This document shows positions 1-8,251 of a stretch of DNA of 60,544 bases, piece after piece. The stretch covers positions 1-60,544 of the forward strand of contig DYOB01000006.1 of the NCBI GenBank assembly GCA_020720765.1. Direction: 5' to 3'. Under the pieces are notes generated by a model. That model saw only the letters and a program-made list of their open reading frames with translations, made no database searches and had not been told where the DNA came from. Both the position numbers and the translations under genes were made by a program. Position 1 is the stretch's first letter, and every line of letters begins with the position of its first letter. The stretch comes from Borreliella garinii. Its GTDB lineage: Bacteria; Spirochaetota; Spirochaetia; JABEVK01.

Positions 1-3
1 AAA

Positions 4-477
4 TTGCCAGGGCTAAATCCAATTATGCCAAATGAGTTTTACGGGACACTAGCAAGAGCAGAAACCTTCTTATATTGGGCAATTGTCGCCCCTGTGGAAA
101 TAGGAGCAGTTGTAAAGGCTGGAGTAAGTGCTAGAAATAACAATTCAAGTTTGGGACTTCCAAATGTTCGTCTAGACCGAAGCAGATTTCCTGAAACTGC
201 AAGACACTGGACAGACGCCCAACTATCTGGAAAACAATCAATCTTAACAATTAATCGACCAGCTGCTAGGCCAAATCGTTCATTATCACTTCAGGGGATT
301 GATAAAGCGCCTGGAATGCAATTAGACGAGTATCCACCAGCTATATTTTCTGAAGGTGGCAGAGGAGCAAGCGTTCGTGCAATACCATCTTCGGATAATA
401 TGGGATCAGGTGCTAGTATAGGGAATCAATTACGATCATTTCCAGATGGAACTAAAGTGTTACTTATTGTAGAATAA
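4..477 (+). CDS. C-terminal part of a NucA/NucB-type DNase toxin (5' end outside window)
   Basis: The frame is open to the left edge, so the visible 157 residues are probably the end of a longer protein and the TTG at base 4 need not be a start. The last ~50 residues match the NucA/NucB deoxyribonuclease family: a DEYP motif, then an SVRAIPSSDN stretch, GNQL, and a hydrophobic ending after PDGTKVL. In Bacillus, NucA cleaves DNA at the cell surface. When such a domain ends a long polypeptide it is usually the warhead of a polymorphic toxin. The following gene, 9 bp downstream, resembles the NucA inhibitor ComJ/Nin, which supports a toxin-immunity reading. The DNA is AT-rich compared with the rest of the window, a sign of transfer. 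Seen: motifs and truncation. Inferred: delivery as a polymorphic toxin. Confidence 0.7.
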   Translation: MPGLNPIMPNEFYGTLARAETFLYWAIVAPVEIGAVVKAGVSARNNNSSLGLPNVRLDRSRFPETARHWTDAQLSGKQSILTINRPAARPNRSLSLQGIDKAPGMQLDEYPPAIFSEGGRGASVRAIPSSDNMGSGASIGNQLRSFPDGTKVLLIVE

Positions 478-486
478 GGAGTATTT

Positions 487-960
487 ATGATGGAATTCAA
501 TGTTGGTTTATTAGAAGTTTCATATAAACAGATTTCAATTTTTATATATGGTTTAGATAACCCATTTAATGATTGGAGTCAAATAAATATAAAGCAAGGA
601 TTTACATATAGGAGCGAATCTATTGGAATTATGACTCTAAATGATGATGGTCCAATTCATGTGAATGTAGATACTAGCTTGAACATTGTCCCTGAATCAG
701 TTAGAATCCTTGTTTTACCCTTTAAAATAATTGGGGAAAATGGTGTTGAAATTGCAACTTTAACAGAGAGCTCATGGATTGATATACCGGACGGCGAATA
801 CTCGCTAATAATTCAGTTAGGAAATGATAATATTACCGGAAACTGGTGTCGCTTTTCGCTCATAAATGCAAATCAGTTTGATTCAAGTCCAAGATACTTA
901 AAACATGATCCGGAAATAAGTGTTGCAGAAAAGTTTGATTTAAATGCAGGCCCTGCATAG
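487..960 (+). CDS. ComJ/Nin-like nuclease inhibitor, putative immunity protein
   Basis: This 157-residue protein has no signal peptide or membrane segment, as expected for a cytoplasmic inhibitor. An AAGGAG site lies 5 bases before the ATG, and the gene starts 9 bp after the nuclease stop. Compared from memory with Bacillus ComJ (Nin), it keeps the order of recognisable blocks: a VSYKQISIF strand near the start, NDW followed by a KQGF turn near residue 30, a VLPFKI strand with NGVEI near residues 80-90, and IPDGEYSL near residue 105. Nin binds NucA and blocks its DNase activity, so the likely job here is self-protection from the upstream nuclease. The C-terminal ~30 residues go beyond the usual family length. 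Base composition is as AT-rich as the toxin gene, so the two probably arrived together. Confidence 0.68.
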   Translation: MMEFNVGLLEVSYKQISIFIYGLDNPFNDWSQINIKQGFTYRSESIGIMTLNDDGPIHVNVDTSLNIVPESVRILVLPFKIIGENGVEIATLTESSWIDIPDGEYSLIIQLGNDNITGNWCRFSLINANQFDSSPRYLKHDPEISVAEKFDLNAGPA

Positions 961-1077
961 ATCTAATAAATGTTATACTTTAAAATGTTTGGTATTTCCA
1001 TTCCAATTTTATATTTCAAATTTAACTTGTGTTCTCCCGTCCCTCAAACACCCAAGTTAACTTGCAACGCGGCTTGT

Positions 1078-1134
1078 GTCATCACCGGTGATAAAGTTCC
1101 TAGATTCACCGGTTTCCTGGTTCCGCTTTTGACA
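1078..1134. repeat. 57-bp direct repeat, copy A
   Basis: Copy A of a 57-bp repeat whose second copy starts exactly 270 bp downstream; the two differ at about three positions. It opens with a 12-bp perfect palindrome (ATCACCGGTGAT at 1081-1092) and contains a second ACCGGT core about 20 bp later, so the unit can fold back on itself. It resembles a REP-like or small dispersed element, but a family cannot be assigned by eye. Confidence 0.75.
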
Positions 1135-1326
1135 ACCGGTTTCAAAATTCCCGTGTGAGTGACTGGAACTTTGGCGCGGGGTTGTCCACAAAACCTGGGG
1201 ATGATTTTGGCCCCCTCCCGCCTTCTTTGAGATAAAACTAATAACTTTTATAGTGACTATCGGACTCCAACAAGGTGGAGATATTGGAGTTATTAGATAT
1301 ATTGGAACCTGTTTACTCCCCACAAC

Positions 1327-1557
1327 CTACTTCCAGGGATTGTGATTGTCATCACCGGTGATAAAGTTCCTATAATCACCGGTTTCCAGGTTCCGCTTTT
1401 GACATAAGAAGGGGCGGTCCTCTAAGCTGTTGTTACTCAGCAATACCAAAGCTGACTCATACACAGATTCCAATAACCCCATACCAAGCTCATGATGCAC
1501 CGCGAAACACGCCCCCAGCAGTTGATGGGAAAGCTCCTTCTCGACCACTATGTCCAT
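1327..1557 (-). pseudogene. Truncated GxxExxY-family protein
   Basis: A good AGGAGG site stands 6 bases before an ATG at 1557, and the first ~40 residues look like the start of the GxxExxY family: HQLLGACFAVHHELG followed by GLLESVYE. Complete members are about 120-130 residues; here homology stops after roughly 40 and the frame runs on through repeat copy B to a stop, giving 76 residues. The conserved C-terminal part, related to PD-(D/E)XK nucleases, is missing. The gene therefore looks broken while its start signals are intact. The region 970-1870 otherwise holds only the two 57-bp repeats and a short inverted repeat (ACTCCAA at 1264-1270 with TTGGAGT at 1284-1290). Confidence 0.6.
1348..1404. 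repeat. 57-bp direct repeat, copy B
   Basis: Copy B of the repeat, including the same palindrome at 1351-1362. Read on the minus strand it forms the last codons of the truncated GxxExxY gene at 1327-1557, so it sits at the point where that gene loses homology. This suggests that the repeat, or the rearrangement that placed it, broke the gene. Confidence 0.75.
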
Positions 1558-1828
1558 TCTTTGCCTCCTTTTGTCTTGCTCCATCTCGGAGCGACGAGCT
1601 GTCAAGGCCGATAGAGCCTGAGGCGTGCCTTGACGGTAAGGAGTGAGAGATAAAATGAAAAAGTCGGAGGCGGAGAGAAAAGTAATCCAGCCAGGCATCA
1701 GTGCCGCGCCGCATGGCGCCAGTGACACGGCGTCAGCCGTCAGTGGTAAAAAGAATTTCAGCCACTGGTGATCTTCGACCGATCATGGGGCCCTTAGGGC
1801 ACCACCATCCCGCATCATCCCCCAACAA

Positions 1829-1855
1829 CAAAAAACCCGCGGCTTCCCGCGGGTT
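1829..1855 (-). terminator. Rho-independent terminator of the outer-membrane protein gene
   Basis: Bases 1834-1842 and 1847-1855 form a perfect 9-bp GC-rich stem with a 4-base loop. On the minus strand a run of T follows it (complement of A at 1831-1835). It lies 21 bp after the stop codon of the gene ending at 1877. Confidence 0.85.
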
Positions 1856-1876
1856 ATAAGCATCAAACTGAACGAA

Positions 1877-2887
1877 TTACCTAATAGCGAAATAGACCTT
1901 TGTCTGGAAGACAAGAACAGCAACCGAAGCCGATGAAGTAGCCATCACAGGCATATAGTATCCAAGTTTGAACTCAAGGGGTACAAAAGCTTTCTTGAGG
2001 AAAATCGAGACGCCGGGCTTTAGTGTCAAAGTTGTCGAGGCTGAATTCGTTTGTTCCACTCCGTTTTTAATTACGTTAGGAGACATTTCGTAACTGACAG
2101 GGAGTCCTATTCCAAGGGAAGTGTCCGGTGATAAATCCAAATCTACGTGCGGCTCTGCTTCAAGTGTAAGCGAATAGCCGTAGTTATATTTAGTTTCAGA
2201 AATAGTGTTAGGGCTTCCTAATGCAGGAGCCCCAACATTGGCTTTTTTAATAGTTACTTCCGACAGGTAAATGTATTCCGCGTAGAGGTTGAAAAAAAAC
2301 ATTTCGCTGGGAACTACATCAAAATATATCCTTCCGCCGAAACCCAAGGCATGGTTCGCAGATGCGTTGGTATAGGGTTTACCTGAATTGAGGTTCTCAA
2401 ATTGTGTGTCGGCGTTTGGGCCAGGTGTTGGAATAAGAACACCAGGGGCTATTGCAAAGCGGATCATGTCCATGGCAACTGGAGCTTTTTTACCGATGAT
2501 TTGGAATTTAGCGCCGGCAAAAATATCGCTTGTGTCATTAATATTAATTGTCGAACTATTACCAGTAGTCAAACCCGAAAACTTTGACATATCATAATCA
2601 ACAGTCGACCAAAGGTTTATTCCAGGTGCCCACTGGACAGCTGCGGTGATCCAGTCGGTCAAGCCGAACTCGAGTGCAAAACCCAGGTTATAAAACTGTG
2701 CCTTATTTTGGTTGGCTTCATAGGCCGTGTATTTTCCGTCCTTATCATAAGCACCGTTGACCATGCCGTAGGTGTTGGCGATATTGATGCGGCCCACCAA
2801 GGCTGGCAGAACCTGTGCGTCGTCGGCAAAGACTGATGTAACGGAGCAGACCGCCACCAGAACCAATGAACCAAGAAATTTCTTCAT
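1877..2887 (-). CDS. Exported beta-barrel-like outer-membrane protein
   Basis: 336 residues with a typical Sec signal peptide: MKK, a hydrophobic core, then a cleavage-like FA-DD near residue 22. The mature part has no long hydrophobic helix. It has many short alternating segments rich in aromatic residues and glycine (for example FALEFGLTDWITAAVQW near residues 70-85) and ends in a strand-like VFQTKVYFAIR. These are marks of an outer-membrane beta-barrel. The AGGAGG site 4-5 bases before ATG is strong, and the gene has its own terminator at 1829-1855, so it is probably monocistronic and well expressed. No named family is recognised; spirochaete genomes carry many such barrels. Function unknown, possibly a porin or fatty-acid/aromatic transporter. 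Confidence 0.65.
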   Translation of the reverse strand: MKKFLGSLVLVAVCSVTSVFADDAQVLPALVGRINIANTYGMVNGAYDKDGKYTAYEANQNKAQFYNLGFALEFGLTDWITAAVQWAPGINLWSTVDYDMSKFSGLTTGNSSTININDTSDIFAGAKFQIIGKKAPVAMDMIRFAIAPGVLIPTPGPNADTQFENLNSGKPYTNASANHALGFGGRIYFDVVPSEMFFFNLYAEYIYLSEVTIKKANVGAPALGSPNTISETKYNYGYSLTLEAEPHVDLDLSPDTSLGIGLPVSYEMSPNVIKNGVEQTNSASTTLTLKPGVSIFLKKAFVPLEFKLGYYMPVMATSSASVAVLVFQTKVYFAIR

Positions 2888-3045
2888 AAGACCTCCTATG
2901 TCTCGAGAGATATAGTTAGTCTAAACCGGATTCATGGAAAAAAAACTCTTTTTTGTCTATAATTTCTCGAATTCCGAAGATTTAACACGAAAATAACAGT
3001 ATAAACTCAGTTAGATGAAATAATTCAGTGAATATTCAGCTAAAT

Positions 3046-3453
3046 TTACTTTACCCCGTTCTCGTTGAAGAAACCCTTGTACGCCATGTCGGCCCCCTGC
3101 ATGTGTTCCACGAGCCATTTGCGCAGGAATTCCAGTAAACCTATGGAAATCATCGTCGTCCCCGCCAGGAATTCATTGCGGAACGCCACGACTTGGTCGG
3201 TGAGGGTTTTATGCTGGTGTCTATGCTCGCTTTCCTTGGGGTACCCGTGCTGGTCGAAAAGGGATTCCTCGGTTTGAAAATGCTCTACGGTGTACTGGAT
3301 CAATTCATCCAGAATCTCAGCCATCACGCTGCGGCTTTTACCCTTGAGCATGGATTCATGCAAATTGTTCACGATTTCCACAAGTTTTTTATGCTGGTTA
3401 TCAAAGACCTCCACACCCACGCTGTATTCGGGTGACCATTCTATATAAGCCAT
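3046..3453 (-). CDS. Bacteriohemerythrin
   Basis: 135 residues, the normal length of a single-domain bacterial hemerythrin. All seven diiron ligands are visible at their usual spacing: H21, H58, E62 (in HFQTEE), H77 and H81 (HRHQH), H117 and D122 (HMQGAD). The protein binds O2 reversibly at a non-haem diiron centre. In anaerobes and microaerophiles it serves O2 scavenging, storage or sensing in the cytoplasm. There is no fused sensor or signalling domain. Translation starts from AGGAGGA a few bases before ATG, and a promoter is visible at 3471-3499. The gene appears to be transcribed alone. Confidence 0.92.
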   Translation of the reverse strand: MAYIEWSPEYSVGVEVFDNQHKKLVEIVNNLHESMLKGKSRSVMAEILDELIQYTVEHFQTEESLFDQHGYPKESEHRHQHKTLTDQVVAFRNEFLAGTTMISIGLLEFLRKWLVEHMQGADMAYKGFFNENGVK

Positions 3454-3470
3454 GATATTCCTCCTATAGA

Positions 3471-3499
3471 AGAATAATGTTCTAAACCTGAGACGTCAA
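3471..3499 (-). promoter_or_regulatory. Promoter of bacteriohemerythrin
   Basis: On the minus strand TTGACG (3494-3499) and TATTCT (3471-3476) are separated by exactly 17 bp. The -10 lies 17 bases before the ATG, leaving a short leader that carries the AGGAGG site. This is a useful contrast to the leaderless promoters in the window. Confidence 0.65.
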
Positions 3500-3563
3500 T
3501 ACTTTTTTCCGAGCCTGTTTCAAAACTCAACGAGGAAGGTTTTTCAGAAGTGAAAAAGGAAGC

Positions 3564-6041
3564 TCAACCAATTAAAGTATTCAGCCTTCTATATGCCCCG
3601 TTGATAAATTTCCACGACTGTGGAGTCAATTCACCCGCTTCCTTATCGTCGGCGAGTTGTTCCAGGGCGCTGAGGCTCTCGGTGAGGGCCGTCTGGAAGG
3701 TTTTCTGCACCTTGAACCAGTATTGTCCCCGGCCGTCCGACTGCAGGGCGAAAAACCCTAGCTCTCGGCTTTTGGTTCGCGGGGGGCAGGGGTGGATCAA
3801 GTTTTCCAGATGGACGGCGAGTTTTTCCAACCTTTTTGTCCCTGTGTAACTCTGACCCTGCGGCCACTCTTCCAGAATATCTGAAAAATCTATCATGCGC
3901 GAAAGCTCGAGAATCCTGTTCACCCTGACCCCTTCCATAATCAGCCTGTCTCGACTCTCGACACGGCCCTTCATGTTTTTCAAATCGGGTATGGCGGTCG
4001 GTGGAACGTTGGCTAAAACCCTCTGTATCTTCTCCCACGGCATCAGAAGAATCTTGTCCTTCCCGCCCAGGGTTTTCAGGGTAAAGACCTCGGGGCCGAT
4101 GCGCACCTGCCAGGGGTTGTCGTCGGCCTTGGGTTCATCGCCATGGGGTGTTTGCCTCGTGGCTTCGGTGAGGGCCTTGGCCAGTTTTGGGTCGATGCGC
4201 TCAAGCCATTCTTTTCTTATCGGGCTGACACTGCGAGCGTAGATTCTGCTTGTCCTGACAATTTCCCCGGCGACGATATATGGAGGGGATTCACGAAAGA
4301 GAACGGAACCCGGGTGGATCATGATCTTCTCCGCGGTCAAACTCCGGTAGATACCGCGGCCCGTAGCCGTGCACACAAATTGGATCAATCCCTTAGCGGC
4401 AGCGCAGAGGTAGTCCGAGACCGCCCCCCCCTTTCCAATGGGCACCCCCAGCCTGCTGACAATTTCTTCCAACTGGCCTTGAATATTCACAAGCTCGGCC
4501 ATGGTCCGCGGTTCAAGGTAATAGTGCTTGCAGAAGGTCTCCTTCTGGGGAGCTTGGAGGTAGGCCTTAAAGATTCTCAGGTAGGATACAAAGTCGCCGT
4601 TGTCGTCGCGGAAAAAGTGATGCGCACGGCGGGCTTCCATCTCTTCCCCTTGGGGCAGGAGGAAGGGGCTGTCCGTGCTTAAAAAGCTTGCGGCTATGGT
4701 GATTTCCTCGATGACTTCGGGGTAACGCAGGATAGCCTCGACGATCATCCTCGCGTGTCTGGGCAACAGGGGAAATTGGGCCATCATGCGCCCGGTCTCG
4801 GACAGGCTATGGTCGCCTTTCAGGGCGTCGAGTAAAAAAAGAACCTCAACAGCCCCCTGAATACCGGGTTTTCCAGGAGGGGAAAGAAAATCGAAACTTT
4901 CGAAGTCCCGAATTCCAATCTCAGCCATGCGCAGGACTACCTCGCTCAGGTCGGTCCTATAAATCTCCTCCCGAGTAAAAAGGCTCCTCTCGTTGAAATC
5001 TTTTTCACCGTAGAGCCTGTAGCAAACCCCCGGCTGCGTTCTTCCCGCACGGCCCGTTCTCTGGAGTGCCGACGACCTGCTGACCTTATCTTCCTGCAGG
5101 GACGAGGTAAAGGTCCGTGGGTTATAGTAGTTGATTTTGGCCAAGCCGCTGTCGATAACCGTCGTCACCCCGTCGATGGTCACGCTCGTCTCGGCGATAT
5201 TCGTAGAAAGGATGACCTTGGTCATCCCCGGGGGGGGATCGTCGAAGACCCTGTGCTGGTCTTCCTTCGAAAGTCTTCCGTAAAGTGGAAGAATATGGAG
5301 ACTCTGTTTCACCGTGCTGAAAGCCAGCGCCGAGGCGGTCTCCTTAATAAGTTTTTCCCCCGGCAAGAACACAAGGATGTCGCCCTCGCGTTCGCCGACT
5401 ACCTCGCTTACGAGCTTGACTATCTGGTCCCGCATAAGCTCCTCGGGAAGGGGCTGTCCGTCGGGTCCAGGACGCCAAAAGATATCGACGGGATAGGTAG
5501 GTGTGTCGATGCGCACGATGGGCGCCCCGTTGAAATACGCGCTGAATACCTCGCTGTTGATGGTTGCACTGGAAATGATGATACGGAATTCGGGCCTTCT
5601 GGAGCTGATCTCTTTTAAAAGCCCAAGGATAAAATCGATGTTCAGGCTTCTCTCGTGGGCTTCATCCACCATGATGACCGAGTAGGCGCTCAAAGACTGG
5701 TCGGCCTTGATCTCCTGGAGAAGTGTTCCGTCGGTAAGAATTTTTAAGCGGGTTTTAGCGTTGGTTTTATCGTCGAACCTCATCTTATAACCCACAAAAT
5801 CCCCGACGGGACTTTCGAGTTGCTTGGCTATGTAGTCGCAGACGCTCAGAGTCGCGATGCGGCGGGGCTGGGTTATTCCCACCATACCTTTTTCCGTGTA
5901 CCCGGCTTCGTGAAGGATAATGGGCAGCTGGGTAGTTTTTCCGCTTCCAGTCGGGCTCTCCACGACTATCACCCTGTTATTCTGGAGCTGGGCCAGAATC
6001 CGCTCTTTTTCCCTGTAGACCGGCAGATCCCTGGCGTTCAT
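3564..6041 (-). CDS. hrpA: DEAH-box ATP-dependent RNA helicase, HrpA-like
   Basis: 825 residues. Helicase motifs appear in order: Walker A PTGSGKTT at residues 30-37, the TQPRR motif Ia, DEAH near residue 125, SSAT near 157, an AETSVTIDG motif near 285 and QRTGRAGR near 330. A helicase-associated domain and a C-terminal OB-like part follow. The VGYKMRFDD block places it with HrpA and eukaryotic Prp-type helicases, although it is much shorter than E. coli HrpA (~1300). It should unwind or remodel RNA in the cytoplasm; a specific target cannot be read from sequence. Its ATG overlaps the hisS stop by 4 bases (ATGA), so it is translationally coupled and transcribed from the hisS promoter. Confidence 0.88.
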   Translation of the reverse strand: MNARDLPVYREKERILAQLQNNRVIVVESPTGSGKTTQLPIILHEAGYTEKGMVGITQPRRIATLSVCDYIAKQLESPVGDFVGYKMRFDDKTNAKTRLKILTDGTLLQEIKADQSLSAYSVIMVDEAHERSLNIDFILGLLKEISSRRPEFRIIISSATINSEVFSAYFNGAPIVRIDTPTYPVDIFWRPGPDGQPLPEELMRDQIVKLVSEVVGEREGDILVFLPGEKLIKETASALAFSTVKQSLHILPLYGRLSKEDQHRVFDDPPPGMTKVILSTNIAETSVTIDGVTTVIDSGLAKINYYNPRTFTSSLQEDKVSRSSALQRTGRAGRTQPGVCYRLYGEKDFNERSLFTREEIYRTDLSEVVLRMAEIGIRDFESFDFLSPPGKPGIQGAVEVLFLLDALKGDHSLSETGRMMAQFPLLPRHARMIVEAILRYPEVIEEITIAASFLSTDSPFLLPQGEEMEARRAHHFFRDDNGDFVSYLRIFKAYLQAPQKETFCKHYYLEPRTMAELVNIQGQLEEIVSRLGVPIGKGGAVSDYLCAAAKGLIQFVCTATGRGIYRSLTAEKIMIHPGSVLFRESPPYIVAGEIVRTSRIYARSVSPIRKEWLERIDPKLAKALTEATRQTPHGDEPKADDNPWQVRIGPEVFTLKTLGGKDKILLMPWEKIQRVLANVPPTAIPDLKNMKGRVESRDRLIMEGVRVNRILELSRMIDFSDILEEWPQGQSYTGTKRLEKLAVHLENLIHPCPPRTKSRELGFFALQSDGRGQYWFKVQKTFQTALTESLSALEQLADDKEAGELTPQSWKFINGAYRRLNTLIG

Positions 6042-7327
6042 AAGTACCTCTTTGCGGTTTTGACAAGGGCGGCCGCATCGGAACAGAGTGACTGTTCTCC
6101 GTCGGCCAGCCTTTTAACCAGCCATTGCCCCCCCTTGGGGATCACCGTAACGGGTATGTTTTTCTTTTCAGCGTAGGCGTACTGTACTGCAACTTTCTTG
6201 TTTTCGGTAAATAAGTCGGTTTTTACCCCGCCTTCACGGAGCACCGCGGCGGTTTTCCATGAAGCATCCTGCGGTTCGCTGTCCGACTGCATTACAAGAA
6301 CATCCGCTGTCCGGGAAGACCCCGCAAGAAGACCCAACTCTTCAAGTCCCGTGAGCAGGCGGTCGAGACCCACGCTCGAACCGACTCCCGGCAACCTTTC
6401 TTTCGAATAGAGCTGGGCTAAATTATCGTAACGTCCGCCGCTACACACACTTCCCAGGCTCGGCAGTTCTGTAAGAAAGGTCTCGTACACCACCCCCGTG
6501 TAATAATCAAGCCCGCGGGCTATCCCGAAATCCGGAGTCACCCGGTCCAGAACCCCGCAGGATTCAAGCCGTGAAACCACCTCTCGGAGCCTTTTGAGAA
6601 TTTCCTCAGAACCAGCCACCATGTTTTGAGCCCTTTCAAGAGCCTGCTTCCATGATACTGCCGGGGCAATAAATTCGAGAATGGTTGAAACCTGGTTTTC
6701 ATCCGTCAATTCCAAGAGAGAGGCCTTTAGAGCCTCAAGACCGATTTTATCGCGCTTGTCTACTGTTCTGAGTATTTCAGGGGCCTGGGACTCGAGTCCC
6801 AGGTTGGCAAGGAAGAGTTGAAGCAATCCCTTGTGGTTGAGACGGATGCTGACCTTGCCGGCCCCGAGAAGTTCCAAACTTTGGACCATCATCAGAAGAA
6901 TCTCCGCATCGGCATCCGGACTGTCGGCACCGACTATGTCGAAATCACACTGGAAAAATTCACGGTACCTGCCCTTCTGGGGGTTCTCACCGCGCCAGAC
7001 CTTGGCCATATGGTAACGCTTAAACGGAAAAGGTAATTCCTCGCGGTGCTGGGCGGAAAATCTGGCAAATGGCACAGTTAGGTCGTAGCGGAGGGCGACC
7101 TTTCTCTCTCCATTGTCGGTAAACCTGTAAATCTGCTTATCCGATTCCCCCCCTCCTTTTCCAAGGAGAATTTCCTCGTATTCGAGGGCCGGGGTGTCAA
7201 TGGGTTCAAACCCGAAGGCGCGGAAACTCGTCTCTAGAGCGGCCATTAGGTCGCGCCTGCGTATTTCCTGCGCCGGGAGTGCGTCTCGAAAACCCTTGAG
7301 GGTTTGTGGTGTGATCAAAGAACTCAT
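6038..7327 (-). CDS. hisS: Histidyl-tRNA synthetase
   Basis: 429 residues, the usual HisRS size. The class II motif 2 region (ALRYDLTVPFARF, near residue 80) and the histidine-binding GLDYYTGVVYE motif (near 270) are intact, and a C-terminal anticodon-binding domain follows. It charges tRNA-His in the cytoplasm. No Shine-Dalgarno sequence stands before the ATG. Instead a -10 element ends 6 bases before it, so the mRNA is predicted to begin at the start codon. The gene is divergent from the Mrp-like gene with overlapping -35 boxes, and the downstream helicase gene overlaps by 4 bases. Confidence 0.97.
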   Translation of the reverse strand: MSSLITPQTLKGFRDALPAQEIRRRDLMAALETSFRAFGFEPIDTPALEYEEILLGKGGGESDKQIYRFTDNGERKVALRYDLTVPFARFSAQHREELPFPFKRYHMAKVWRGENPQKGRYREFFQCDFDIVGADSPDADAEILLMMVQSLELLGAGKVSIRLNHKGLLQLFLANLGLESQAPEILRTVDKRDKIGLEALKASLLELTDENQVSTILEFIAPAVSWKQALERAQNMVAGSEEILKRLREVVSRLESCGVLDRVTPDFGIARGLDYYTGVVYETFLTELPSLGSVCSGGRYDNLAQLYSKERLPGVGSSVGLDRLLTGLEELGLLAGSSRTADVLVMQSDSEPQDASWKTAAVLREGGVKTDLFTENKKVAVQYAYAEKKNIPVTVIPKGGQWLVKRLADGEQSLCSDAAALVKTAKRYL

Positions 7328-7333
7328 GGTGTG

Positions 7334-7362
7334 AGTTTACTCGTTTTACCGAGGGTTCACAA
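7334..7362 (-). promoter_or_regulatory. Leaderless promoter of hisS
   Basis: TTGTGA (7357-7362), 17 bp, TAAACT (7334-7339), then 6 bases to the ATG at 7327. The -35 shares bases with the -35 of the divergent mrp promoter. Confidence 0.55.
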
Positions 7363-7384
7363 GAACAGCTTCACTGATTATAAT
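7356..7384 (+). promoter_or_regulatory. Leaderless promoter of the Mrp-like gene
   Basis: TTCACA (7356-7361), 17 bp, a perfect TATAAT (7379-7384), then 6 bases to the ATG at 7391. The expected +1 is the A of that ATG, and no ribosome-binding site precedes it. Confidence 0.65.
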
Positions 7385-7390
7385 CGTCCA

Positions 7391-8251
7391 ATGCATGGAC
7401 CACAAGGAAATGAAAAAGAACTTCAGGATTTGCGTTTAGCCAAATTTATGGAACTTTGCTCCCTGAAAATCATCATTCTGGGAGGGAAAGGCGGAGTAGG
7501 TAAATCCACCGTCAGCGTTAACCTGGCAGCAGCCCTCGCAGGGCTTGGCTACCGGGTCGGACTTCTCGATGCCGACCTCCACGGCCCGAATACCGCCCGG
7601 ATGTTGGGTGTTGAAGGTTCCCGGCTAGAGCCCGGGTCCGAACAGGGTCTTATAACCCCCTACCAAGCCCGGCCTAGTTTGCGCGTTGCCTCGCTGGCAA
7701 TGACCAACGACGAAAGCACCCCCTTTATTTGGCGGGGGCCTTTAAAAATTGCTATTATCAGGCAGTTCCTAGCCGACGTCGAATGGGGCCCCCTCGATAT
7801 TCTTGTGGCGGATTCCCCCCCCGGCACGGGAGACGAACCTCTTACGCTCGCCCAGTCGATCACCGGAAAAAGGTTTGCGGTCGTCGTCACTACCGGCCAA
7901 GATGTGGCCCTCCAGGACGCAAGCCGCAGTTTAAACTTTGCTAAATCCCTTGAACTTCCTATTCTGGGTATAGTGGAGAATATGGCCGCCTACCTTGCCT
8001 CTGACGGAAGCGAGTTGCCGCTTTTCGGGGGACCAGGGGCAGGCCTTCTGGCCAAATCCTTCGGTGTGCCCATTCTCGCCCGCCTTCCCCTCGACCCCGA
8101 AGTTTCCAGATCCCCGGATATGCCATTTACCGAGAGGGATGGAATTCTTAAAACAACGTTTGCTCCGGTGGTCGACGCGGTCATTAAAGCACTAAAGGGC
8201 GGCGGAACCCCCATGTGGGAACCGAAGCCGGGCAGGCCGAATGCTCGTTAG
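7391..8251 (+). CDS. Mrp/NBP35-family P-loop ATPase
   Basis: 286 residues from the ATG at 7391. This start is chosen because a perfect TATAAT ends 6 bases before it; the frame is open further upstream but that part would overlap the hisS promoter. The deviant Walker A (GGKGGVGKST) is near residue 30, followed by LLDADLHGPN and, near 140, DSPPGTGDE. All three are characteristic of Mrp/ApbC, which carries or inserts iron-sulfur clusters. The CPxC pair that binds the bridging cluster in most members is absent: the corresponding stretch reads NMAAYLASDG. The N-terminal MIP18-like domain is also missing. The protein may have lost cluster carriage or use other ligands. It overlaps pcnB by 11 bases. 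Confidence 0.85.
   Translation: MHGPQGNEKELQDLRLAKFMELCSLKIIILGGKGGVGKSTVSVNLAAALAGLGYRVGLLDADLHGPNTARMLGVEGSRLEPGSEQGLITPYQARPSLRVASLAMTNDESTPFIWRGPLKIAIIRQFLADVEWGPLDILVADSPPGTGDEPLTLAQSITGKRFAVVVTTGQDVALQDASRSLNFAKSLELPILGIVENMAAYLASDGSELPLFGGPGAGLLAKSFGVPILARLPLDPEVSRSPDMPFTERDGILKTTFAPVVDAVIKALKGGGTPMWEPKPGRPNAR

Noticed and set aside
970-1323. Short ORFs on both strands in the repeat region
   Set aside because: No ribosome-binding sites, no recognisable protein features, and they run through the 57-bp repeat; treated as chance frames.
1078-1404. Possible CRISPR array
   Set aside because: Only two copies, 57 bp each, separated by 213 bp of non-repeated DNA, and no cas genes nearby.
4143-4682. 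Long plus-strand frame (179 codons) inside the RNA helicase gene
   Set aside because: It is the antisense shadow of a clearly conserved helicase; no promoter or ribosome-binding site.
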